From: Desulfuromonas sp.
GTDB taxonomy: Bacteria; Desulfobacterota; Desulfuromonadia; Desulfuromonadales; BM501
Reading direction: 5' to 3'
Length of the DNA: 64,000 nucleotides
Assembly (NCBI RefSeq): GCF_002868845.1
Contig: NZ_PKUB01000028.1
Coordinates: forward strand, 1 to 64,000
The notes beneath the pieces were generated by a model. It ran no database searches, was not told the origin of the DNA, and was given only the letters and a program-made list of their open reading frames with translations. Each line of letters starts with the position of its first letter. Positions within the stretch are counted from its first letter, which is position 1. Both the position numbers and the translations under genes were made by a program. This document shows, one piece after another, positions 57,242 through 64,000 of this stretch.

Positions 57242-57760
57242 ATGAAAAATTTTCTCGTTTTGGCCGTCCTCTGCGCGGCCCTCGTCGCCGCCGGCTGCGC
57301 CCCCAAGGTCGCAGCACCGAAGATGGCCAGCGGCGACCCCGCCGCCCTTTTTATCCTGACCGACCGCGGCATCACCGCCGACATGGACGAGAAGCAGGTC
57401 CAGCAGCTCAACCAGATCGGCAACTACATGGACAAGCAGCTGCTCAGGCTCGCCCAGAAGTCCGGTTACCAGGCCAACCTGATCAGCAGCCGCGACCAGT
57501 TCACCAAGGCCTCTGGGGAGTACCTTCTCAGCGTCACGATCAAAAAATACAACCCCGGCAACAAGGCCGCACGCATGCTCATCGGCTTCGGCGCAGGGGC
57601 CGTCTCCATGGACACCCATTACGAGCTGTTCGGCAAGGGAGCCGAAGCTCTCCTCGCCAATGACGACGGAGTCGGTTCGAGCCGGGACTGGTATTTCGTC
57701 GTCAACAAGCTCAACGAAAAGACCCTCGCCGCCGTCACGGACCGGCTAAACCAGATTTAA
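57242..57760 (+). CDS. DUF4410 lipoprotein
   Basis: 172 aa. Signal peptide with lipobox VAAGC (Cys ~19). The mature part has YLLSVTIKKYNPGNKAARMLIGFGAG and MDTHYELFGKG, typical of DUF4410 lipoproteins, whose role is unknown. AGGAGG upstream of the ATG. Alone on its strand, followed by a clear bidirectional terminator. Confidence 0.88.
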   Translation: MKNFLVLAVLCAALVAAGCAPKVAAPKMASGDPAALFILTDRGITADMDEKQVQQLNQIGNYMDKQLLRLAQKSGYQANLISSRDQFTKASGEYLLSVTIKKYNPGNKAARMLIGFGAGAVSMDTHYELFGKGAEALLANDDGVGSSRDWYFVVNKLNEKTLAAVTDRLNQI

Positions 57761-57820
57761 GCCCGTTTCGGAGGACCCTTCTAAACCCGCCGCAGAGGCA
57801 GGCTCCTTCACCGACAAAGC

Positions 57821-57852
57821 AAAAAGGGCAGCCCGACCGGGCTGCCCTTTTT
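57821..57852. terminator. bidirectional intrinsic terminator
   Basis: AAAAAGGGCAGCCC (57821-57834) pairs with GGGCTGCCCTTTTT (57839-57852) across a 4-nt loop. It serves the DUF4410 gene and the convergent Cys-rich gene. Confidence 0.92.
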
Positions 57853-57871
57853 ACTTTCCCACCATCTCTTC

Positions 57872-58057
57872 CTACCTCCTGCCGTTGAGCCTTTCGTACA
57901 GGGCGATCTGCTCGGCCATGCTGAGCTTTTTACGGCAGGCCCTGGCGCTCTGGAGGCAGAGGCGGCAACGATCGTCCGAACACCACTGGCACATCCGGCA
58001 ATCGCCACAGGGGAATTTTTTCGGTCCGTCCTCGCGTTTTTCCATCAGCGATTCCAT
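57872..58057 (-). CDS. small cysteine-rich protein
   Basis: 61 aa from ATG 58057. Eight Cys in CGDCRMCQWCSDDRCRLCLQ and RACRKK, spaced in CxxC-like pairs, then a helical end LSMAEQIALYERLN. It looks like a small zinc or Fe-S binding protein; I do not know a named family. Start uncertain (a second ATG lies four codons later; neither has a good ribosome site). The frame continues upstream without homology. Downstream terminator present. Confidence 0.65.
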   Translation of the reverse strand: MESLMEKREDGPKKFPCGDCRMCQWCSDDRCRLCLQSARACRKKLSMAEQIALYERLNGRR

Positions 58058-58185
58058 CCCATGATCGGTTTTCTTTTTCGGCAGGCAGAGAGTCCTCCGA
58101 AAACTCAACCTCCGGGACTCTGGGACGACCTTCAAAACAGACAGTCCGACCGGACCGGAAGAGACCACGCCCGCCCTTGCCGCCA

Positions 58186-58470
58186 TTATCCACCACCCGG
58201 TGGTGCCGAATCAACCCCTCGCCCTTCACCCCTAACGAGGTCCCAGTGGTCGGCGAACTGGTCATGGCGCAGGATGTACGTCGCTTCGTCATCTCCACGC
58301 ACCTTGAAGTATCGGTACTCGGGTGCGAGCCATCGCTCGGCCACCTCGACGACCTCCACGACCCCTCCGCCCGCATGGAAGCGCCGCGGAGTCTCCTCCC
58401 CCCTGGAACCGGCATAGCACTCCACCCTCACCGGGAGGAACTCCCGGACCTTTCTAGGCACGGTGCTCAC
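58186..58470 (-). CDS. small conserved-looking protein, function unknown
   Basis: 94 aa from a GTG at 58470 preceded by a GGGAG-type site. Beta-rich: VPRKVREFLPVRVECYAG, then VVEVVEVAERWLAPEYRY and DEATYILRHDQFADHWDL, which resembles a short DUF6504-like or SH3-like fold. Overlaps the 3' end of the CBS gene by 17 bp, so it is probably coupled to it. A second GTG nine bases later is also possible. Confidence 0.65.
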   Translation of the reverse strand: MSTVPRKVREFLPVRVECYAGSRGEETPRRFHAGGGVVEVVEVAERWLAPEYRYFKVRGDDEATYILRHDQFADHWDLVRGEGRGVDSAPPGGG

Positions 58471-58903
58471 GCTCCCTGCGCTCCTCCACCGCAACGAGCT
58501 TGACCAGGTCCGTGAGTTGCTCGCTGAGCAACTCGACCACGTCGTCCACCGAAACGATGCCGACGAGGAGCCCGCCACGGTCGATCACCGGCACTCTGCG
58601 CACCCCGCGGTTGCGCATCAGCTTGACCGTCTCGAGAAGGTCGTCTCCTTCCCGGGCCATGAGCAACTCATAGCTCATGGCATCGCCTACCGAGACCGAA
58701 TCAAGGTCCACCTCCGCGGCCAGCAACTCGATGACGATGTCCCGATCGGTGAGAATTCCAACCGGCATGCATCCGCCGTTCTTTTTGTCGGCGACGACCA
58801 CGTCGCCCACATGGTTGCTTCGCATCACCCTGGCCGCCTCGAGAATGGTGGCGTCCCTCTCGACGTAGACAACCTCTCGACTGCATACTTCCCCGACAAT
58901 CAT
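58454..58903 (-). CDS. CBS-domain pair protein
   Basis: 149 aa, two tandem CBS domains (~5-60 and ~72-130): TILEAARVMRSNHVGDVVV, GILTDRDIVIEL, DLLETVKLMRNRGVRRVPVI, GIVSVDDVVELL. CBS pairs bind adenosyl ligands; no effector domain is attached, so it acts by itself or on a partner. ATG at 58903 with GGAG. 22 bp downstream of pcm. Confidence 0.92.
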   Translation of the reverse strand: MIVGEVCSREVVYVERDATILEAARVMRSNHVGDVVVADKKNGGCMPVGILTDRDIVIELLAAEVDLDSVSVGDAMSYELLMAREGDDLLETVKLMRNRGVRRVPVIDRGGLLVGIVSVDDVVELLSEQLTDLVKLVAVEERREREHRA

Positions 58904-58925
58904 GATCTTGCTCCTTTCCCCGGTC

Positions 58926-59603
58926 CTAGCCCGGAGCACCCCCCTCCCCCGTCAGGGGGACGAAAATCACCCCGAGCACATCCCGGGTATGAAGGACCCC
59001 ATGCTGGTCTTTCTCCACCGCCATCAGTTCCTGATGCATGTAGGGCATCCCCACGGGGACGACCAACCTCCCCCCTGGACGCAACTGGTCGAGCAATGCA
59101 GGTGGCAGGTGGGGGACCGCCGCGGTAACGATAATGCCGTCGAAGGGGGCGTGCTCGGCCCACCCCCGGTAGCCGTCCCCAGAGCGAATCTCCACGTTAT
59201 TGTAGCCGAGCCTTGCCAAACGCTCCGCCGCTTCTATGGCCAGGGCTGGCACAATCTCAACGCTGTAGACCTGGCGCACCATCACGGAGAGTACCGCCGC
59301 CTGGTACCCGGACCCGGCGCCAACCTCAAGGACCACGTGGTCTTTTTCCGGGCAGAGCAGGTCGGTCATCAGGGCAACGATGAAGGGTTGGGAAATCGTC
59401 TGCCCGTCACCGATAGGCAGGGCGTTGTTGGCGTAAGCGGAGGGTTTTAACGCCTGCGGAACGAACTCTTCCCGCGGCACGAGGCCCATGGCGTCCAGGA
59501 CCTTGGGATTCGCCGCCCTGCGACCGGTATAACGCAAGGTAGTCTGGTACTCGTGCTCTATGGTGTTCAGCATTCCCTCGATCCGGTCGCGCCGGGAGAT
59601 CAT
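58926..59603 (-). CDS. pcm: protein-L-isoaspartate O-methyltransferase
   Basis: 225 aa. SAM-binding motif I VLEVGAGSGYQAAVLSVM, the upstream substrate loop PIGDGQTISQPFIVALM, and VTAAVPHLPPALLDQLRPGG. It repairs isoaspartyl residues in aged proteins. Start at ATG 59603 with AAGGGGGA; the frame runs further 5' but without homology. Shares its orientation with the CBS gene downstream. Confidence 0.94.
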   Translation of the reverse strand: MISRRDRIEGMLNTIEHEYQTTLRYTGRRAANPKVLDAMGLVPREEFVPQALKPSAYANNALPIGDGQTISQPFIVALMTDLLCPEKDHVVLEVGAGSGYQAAVLSVMVRQVYSVEIVPALAIEAAERLARLGYNNVEIRSGDGYRGWAEHAPFDGIIVTAAVPHLPPALLDQLRPGGRLVVPVGMPYMHQELMAVEKDQHGVLHTRDVLGVIFVPLTGEGGAPG

Positions 59604-59692
59604 CGATTCCCCCTTCCCTTCACTGCCGGGCCTCTTTCCTAAACCAATATCACCCCGGCCCACCCAGTCAATGGCGAGGCGACAAAATAAAA

Positions 59693-59723
59693 AAAGCCCC
59701 CGGCCGATGTGGCCGGGGGCTTT
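59693..59723. terminator. terminator after the second nuoN
   Basis: Perfect 13-bp stem AAAGCCCCCGGCC (59693-59705) with GGCCGGGGGCTTT (59711-59723) and a 5-nt loop. The minus-strand T-rich tail (TTTTTTTATTTTG) marks the end of the nuo operon. Confidence 0.92.
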
Positions 59724-59745
59724 GCTTCCGGATGGAATGTCGTCT

Positions 59746-61206
59746 CTAGAAGATAGACAGCTTGGCCATCTCCATGACCCCGGAGGGGAGAATCCCGAGA
59801 TAGAGCACGCCGATAAGGGCCACAACGATGGAGATGACGGCGCCGACGGGCATTTTCACCCAGCCGTAATCCTCGACGGGGTCGCGGAAGTACATGTAGA
59901 CCATGATCCGCAGGTAATAGTAGAGGGAGACAGCGGAGTTGAGCACGCCGAGCACTGCCAGCCAGATGTAGCCGGCCTTGACGGCCCCGGCGAAGATGTA
60001 GAACTTGCCGGCGAAGCCCGCTGTCGGGGGGAGCCCCATGAGGGAGAAGAGGAAAATGGTCATCGCCACACCGAGAAAGGGCTTCTTGAATCCGAAACCC
60101 GCGAAGCCTTCAAGGGTGAGATTTTCCTCGCCCTGCTTGCCCGCGAGGGTCAGGACGGCGAAGGCTCCCAGGTTCATGAAGGTGTAGGCCAGCATGTAGA
60201 AAAGAATGCCGGCGACCCCGATCTCGTTCGCAGCGACCATGCCGACGAGGGCGTAGCCGGCGTGGGCGATGGAGGAGTAGGCCAGCATCCGCTTGATGTT
60301 GTCCTGCTTGATGGCGATCACGTTGCCGACGACCATGGTCAGCACCGCGAGGATCCAGAGCATGGAGGTCCACTCGGCTTCCATCCCCTCGAGGCCGATG
60401 AAGAAGACGCGCACGAAAGCGGCAAAGGCGGCGGCCTTGGGCCCGGCGCTCATAAAAGCGGTGATGGGGGTCGGGGCGCCCTCGTAGACGTCGGGGGTCC
60501 ACATATGGAAGGGAGCCGCGCCGATCTTGAACAGGAAACCGATGCTCAGGAAAGCCATCCCGGCGATCGCCATGGGGTTGCCGAGCACCGCGGTGTTGGC
60601 GCTGAAGAACTGGGCGATCTCGACGACCTTGGTGGTGCCCGTGGCGCCGTAGAGCAGGGCCACGCCGTAGAGCAGGAAGCCGGTGGAGAAGGCCCCGAGG
60701 AGGAAGTACTTCAGACCCGCCTCGTTGGAGCGCAACTGGCCCCGGAACATCCCGGCAAGGACGTACAGGGAGACCGAAAGGACCTCCAGGCCGAGGAAGA
60801 TGGTCATCAGGTCGGTGCCCGAGGCCATCCACATGGCGCCCGCTGTGGTGAAGAGGATCAGCGGGTAGTACTCCCCGATCGGGTAGCCTTCGCGCTTGAG
60901 GTAGTCATCCGACATGAGGATGGTCAGCCCGGCGGCGAACAGGAAGATGATGTTGAAGAAGGTGGCAAAGTTGTCCAGGGCCACGCTCCCGGCAAAGCAG
61001 AATTCGGGATTGTTCCACGCCCCGAGGGAGACAAAGCCGGTGACAACGAGGCCGATCAGGCTGATCCAGGCCACATGGGTCGTCTTGCCGCGGGGCGAGA
61101 AGACGCTGACGAGCAGCAGCGCCATGCCGAAGCAGGTCAGCACCAACGATGGCATGATCGCCGCGAAATTGACGTTCTGCATGGCGATTTGCACCAGATT
61201 TTCCAT
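59746..61206 (-). CDS. nuoN: NADH-quinone oxidoreductase subunit N (second copy)
   Basis: 486 aa. FLGLEVLSVSLYVLAGMFR, APFHMWTPDVYEGAPTPITA, IKRMLAYSSIAHAGYALVGM and LMGLPPTAGFAGKFYIF are standard NuoN blocks. Clearly diverged from the copy at 3735 (for example TPDVYEGAPTPI against TPDVYQGAPAPV). Good GGAGGAG before the ATG. Last gene of its operon, followed by a strong terminator. Confidence 0.95.
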   Translation of the reverse strand: MENLVQIAMQNVNFAAIMPSLVLTCFGMALLLVSVFSPRGKTTHVAWISLIGLVVTGFVSLGAWNNPEFCFAGSVALDNFATFFNIIFLFAAGLTILMSDDYLKREGYPIGEYYPLILFTTAGAMWMASGTDLMTIFLGLEVLSVSLYVLAGMFRGQLRSNEAGLKYFLLGAFSTGFLLYGVALLYGATGTTKVVEIAQFFSANTAVLGNPMAIAGMAFLSIGFLFKIGAAPFHMWTPDVYEGAPTPITAFMSAGPKAAAFAAFVRVFFIGLEGMEAEWTSMLWILAVLTMVVGNVIAIKQDNIKRMLAYSSIAHAGYALVGMVAANEIGVAGILFYMLAYTFMNLGAFAVLTLAGKQGEENLTLEGFAGFGFKKPFLGVAMTIFLFSLMGLPPTAGFAGKFYIFAGAVKAGYIWLAVLGVLNSAVSLYYYLRIMVYMYFRDPVEDYGWVKMPVGAVISIVVALIGVLYLGILPSGVMEMAKLSIF

Positions 61207-61262
61207 GAAAATGCTCCTCCGGAAGCGGGATTAAACCTTGTACGTTACTCTCTGTTGCAGGC

Positions 61263-62837
61263 TTAGTGGTGATGCGGCGCGGCAGGCGCATGGTTGACCG
61301 GCGCGTGCTTAACGGGCGACACGACCGCGACCTGCCTGCCTTTGACCTGGGTGAGAAGACTCTCCATAGCCGGATTCATCTTCTCGAAAAAGGTGTTGGG
61401 GTAAACCCCGATCCAGAAGACGAACACCAGCAGGGGAACCATCAGGACGATTTCCCGAGCGGAGAGGTCTTTAAGATTTTCGTTCTTGGGATTGGTCATC
61501 TCCCCGAACATGACGCGCTGGAACATCCACAGCATGTAGACCGCGGCGAAGATGACGCCGGTGGTGGCGACCACCGCGTACCAGCGAAGTTCGCTCTCGA
61601 AAGCCCCCATCAGCGCGAGAAACTCACCGACGAAACCGTTGGTCCCGGGCAGGCCGATGGAGGAGAAGGTGATGATCAAAAAGACCGTGGCGAAAATCGG
61701 CATCTTCTTGGCCAGACCGCCGAACTCGGAGATCTCGCGGGTATGGCGCCGCTCGTAGATGAAGCCGACGATAAGGAAGAGTGCGCCTGTGGAAATACCG
61801 TGGTTGATCATCTGGATCATGCCGCCGGCCATCCCCTGCATGTTCATGGCGAAAATGCCGAGCATGACGAACCCGAGATGGGAGACCGAAGAGTAGGCGA
61901 CGAGTTTTTTGACGTCGCTCTGCATCATCGCCACCAGGGCGCCGTAGATGATGCCGATGGTCGCGAGGGTCGCCAGCAGAGGCATGAAGGTCTGCAGGGC
62001 CTCGGGAAAGAGCGGCATGGCGAACCGCACGTAGCCGTAGGTACCCATCTTCAGCAGGATGGCGGCCAGAATGACTGAACCTGCGGTGGGCGCCTCGGTA
62101 TGGGCGTCGGGCAGCCAGGTGTGCAGAGGGAACATCGGCACCTTGATGGCGAAACTGAACGCGAACGCCAGGAAGAGCCAGTTCTGCAGGTGGGCAGGGA
62201 TGTCTACCTGCCAGAAATGCGCGATGCTGAAGCCCTGGTCGAAGGGCATGCCGGACTGCAGTGCGTAGTAGTAGACGAAGATGATGGCCACCAGCATGAG
62301 CAGGGAGCCGACCGCGGTGTAGATGAAGAACTTGACCGCGGCGTAGATGCGGTTCTTGCCGCCCCAAATGCCGATCAGGAAGTACATCGGGATCAGCATC
62401 AATTCCCAGAAGATGTAGAACAGGAAGAGGTCGAGGGAAATGAAGGCACCGAGCATGGCCGTCTCGAGGAGCAGCAGCAAGGCCATGAAGCCCTTGACGT
62501 TCTTCTCAACGGACAGCCAGGTGGACAGAACCGCGATGGGCATGATGAAGGTGGTGAGCATGACCAGCCACAGGCTGATGCCGTCGATCCCCACGCTGTA
62601 GTTCATCTGGAAGAAGTCGCCTATGGTGATCCAGGGGACGAATTCTTTGTAGTGCATGGCCCCCGAGGTCGTGAAGACGTCGTCAAAAGCCAGGGGCAGA
62701 CTGATCACAAAGGTGATCAGGGTCACCACGAGGGTGAAGCCCTTGAGCAGCCCCTGGTTGTCCCGGGGGAGGAAGAGGACAACCAGCAGCCCCAGAATCG
62801 GGAAGAAGGTCATCAGGCTGAGAAGGTGTTCGGTCAT
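61263..62837 (-). CDS. nuoM: NADH-quinone oxidoreductase subunit M (second copy)
   Basis: 524 aa. FYIFWELMLIPMYFLIGIWG with the TM5 Glu, KVPMFPLHTWLPDAHTEAP, KLVAYSSVSHLGFVMLGIF. It ends with a His-rich tail (VKHAPVNHAPAAPHHH) not present in the copy at 2236. GGAG precedes the ATG. 41 bp after nuoL and 56 bp before nuoN: a compact operon, in contrast to the repeat-split first copy. Confidence 0.95.
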   Translation of the reverse strand: MTEHLLSLMTFFPILGLLVVLFLPRDNQGLLKGFTLVVTLITFVISLPLAFDDVFTTSGAMHYKEFVPWITIGDFFQMNYSVGIDGISLWLVMLTTFIMPIAVLSTWLSVEKNVKGFMALLLLLETAMLGAFISLDLFLFYIFWELMLIPMYFLIGIWGGKNRIYAAVKFFIYTAVGSLLMLVAIIFVYYYALQSGMPFDQGFSIAHFWQVDIPAHLQNWLFLAFAFSFAIKVPMFPLHTWLPDAHTEAPTAGSVILAAILLKMGTYGYVRFAMPLFPEALQTFMPLLATLATIGIIYGALVAMMQSDVKKLVAYSSVSHLGFVMLGIFAMNMQGMAGGMIQMINHGISTGALFLIVGFIYERRHTREISEFGGLAKKMPIFATVFLIITFSSIGLPGTNGFVGEFLALMGAFESELRWYAVVATTGVIFAAVYMLWMFQRVMFGEMTNPKNENLKDLSAREIVLMVPLLVFVFWIGVYPNTFFEKMNPAMESLLTQVKGRQVAVVSPVKHAPVNHAPAAPHHH

Positions 62838-62878
62838 GGGAAATCGCTCCTTATATCGCTTTCAGTCTGCCAGGACTC

Positions 62879-64000
62879 TTACCCGAGGACGTAGAATCCG
62901 ACGATCAGCACCACACCGACCACCATGGCCAGGGCGTAGTTGTGGACGAAGCCGGTCTGGGTGGCGCGCATCCCGGCCGAGGCGGCCTGCACGATCCTGC
63001 CGACGCCGTTGACCACGCCGTCCACCACGCAAACGTCAAACCCTTTCCAGAGGAAGGTGCCAAAGCGCTTGCAGGGATTGACGAAGAGGGCATCGTAGAT
63101 TTCGTCGATATACCACTTGTTGAAGATGGCCCGGTGGAGTGTCGCGAAGTTGGTAGCCAGCTTGCCCGGAATCTCGGGGTTCTTGATATACATGACCCAG
63201 GCGATGAAGATACCGACGATGCCGATGCCGACAGAGATCCCCATCAGGCCGTACTCGGTGGCGTGGCTGCCGTGGGCCTCGATATGGTTAAGCTCGAGGG
63301 CGTGCCCGAAGACCGGCTCCAGGAAGTGGTGGAGGTGGTTGGCGCCGCCGAGGATCGCCGGAACGCCGATGTAGCCGCCGACCACCGCAAGCACGCCGAG
63401 GACCATGAGGGGGATGGTGATGGTCAGGGGCGACTCGGGGATGTGATCCTTGGCACGGGGATCGGTTCGCTGCTCGCCGAAGAAGGTCATGAAGACAAGG
63501 CGGAACATGTAGAAGGCGGTCATGCCGGCAGCCACCGCGCCGACCAGCCAGAGCAGCCAGTGGCCGCGGTTGGAGCCGAAGGCCCACCAGAGGATCTCGT
63601 CCTTGGAGAAGAAGGCGGAGAACCCGGGGATGCCGGCAATGGCGATGGTCGAGACAAGGAAGGTCAAGAAGGTGATAGGCATCTTCTTGCGCAGACCACC
63701 CATGTTACGCATGTCCTGAGGATCATCATGCAGGTGTGCATGGTGGTAGCCGTGATGCATTCCGTGGATCACCGAACCGGACCCGAGGAAGAGGCAGGCC
63801 TTGAAGAAGGCGTGGGTCATGAGGTGGAAGATGCCGGCGGTAAAGGCGCCGACGCCCATGGCCAGGAACATGTAGCCGAGCTGGGAAACGGTCGAGTAGG
63901 CCAGAACGCGTTTGATGTCGTTCTGGGCCAGGCCGATACTGGCGGCGAAGATCGCGGTGGCGGCGCCGACGATGGCGATGGTCATCATGGTGTCGGGAGC
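62879..64000 (-). CDS. nuoL: NADH-quinone oxidoreductase subunit L (second copy), 5'-partial
   Basis: 373 codons of the C-terminal part; the gene continues past the window edge. Contains NDIKRVLAYSTVSQLGYMFLA, FHLMTHAFFKACLFLGSGSV, GIPGFSAFFSKDEILW and the NuoL-specific C-terminal lateral helix region (FNKWYIDEIYDALFVNPCKR). Differs from the copy at 61. The His-rich insert MHHGYHHAHLH in the loop after the TM8 region is typical of NuoL in this group. Confidence 0.94.
   Translation of the reverse strand, partial: APDTMMTIAIVGAATAIFAASIGLAQNDIKRVLAYSTVSQLGYMFLAMGVGAFTAGIFHLMTHAFFKACLFLGSGSVIHGMHHGYHHAHLHDDPQDMRNMGGLRKKMPITFLTFLVSTIAIAGIPGFSAFFSKDEILWWAFGSNRGHWLLWLVGAVAAGMTAFYMFRLVFMTFFGEQRTDPRAKDHIPESPLTITIPLMVLGVLAVVGGYIGVPAILGGANHLHHFLEPVFGHALELNHIEAHGSHATEYGLMGISVGIGIVGIFIAWVMYIKNPEIPGKLATNFATLHRAIFNKWYIDEIYDALFVNPCKRFGTFLWKGFDVCVVDGVVNGVGRIVQAASAGMRATQTGFVHNYALAMVVGVVLIVGFYVLG

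Noticed and set aside
1-64000. tRNA, rRNA, CRISPR arrays, transposases, attachment sites
   Set aside because: Looked for and not recognised. The 32-47 kb island has no integrase or flanking tRNA, so transfer is inferred only from base composition.

Overview
The window is high-GC, densely packed bacterial DNA. It is most likely from the Desulfuromonadia (Geobacter / Desulfuromonas / Geoalkalibacter relatives). That placement is inferred from an sfrAB-type NADPH oxidoreductase pair, two separate complex I gene sets, heme-binding DUF3365 sensors, REC-HD-GYP regulators and a homocysteine methyltransferase/MTHFR fusion. No rRNA, tRNA, CRISPR array, IS element or phage gene was recognised.

Layout. 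1-5147 (+): the end of one complex I operon (nuoK tail, nuoL, nuoM, nuoN), with a structured repeat between nuoL and nuoM, then an AIM24 protein. 6.0-9.1 kb: a second, inverted copy of the repeat, a lipoprotein and a CoA-binding protein. 9.1-13.8 kb (-): sfrB-sfrA. 14.0-24.3 kb (mostly -): small lipoprotein, glutaredoxin, homocysteine methyltransferase/MTHFR, a heme sensor, and a housekeeping run nudix/rpe, rsmB, htpX, DUF116, fmt, def. 24.5-27.4 kb (+): a CydA-like subunit fused to three c-type heme motifs, with a membrane partner. 27.5-31.6 kb (-): sucCD, a transaldolase-like aldolase, a TRASH-type protein and folK. 31.7 kb (+): a VOC protein.

32.2-46.9 kb (-) is a signalling island of visibly lower GC (one sampled line is about 45%). 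It holds three histidine kinases, five receiver-domain proteins (one REC fused to a PilB/GspE ATPase with zinc ribbons, two REC-HD-GYP) and an MglA-like GTPase. 47.4-54.7 kb (+): DUF547, a P-type cation ATPase, then a MoxR / DUF58 / transglutaminase operon. 54.7-59.6 kb: pcnB, miaA, a DUF4410 lipoprotein, small proteins, a CBS protein and pcm. 59.7-64.0 kb (-): the end of a second complex I operon (nuoL partial, nuoM, nuoN).

Two patterns stand out. First, six genes (htpX, the P-type ATPase and four island signalling genes) are each cut by one in-frame TAG or TAA in otherwise continuous homologous sequence. Five fit Glu codons changed by a single G-to-T transversion; two motif residues in the same kinases also fit G-to-T. 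Second, the two ~200-bp repeats keep the same nested hairpin with different, compensating stem sequences, which argues for a selected secondary structure. The most system-like novelty is the REC-PilB / GTPase / HD-GYP / kinase island, which has no pilus or secretion genes beside it.
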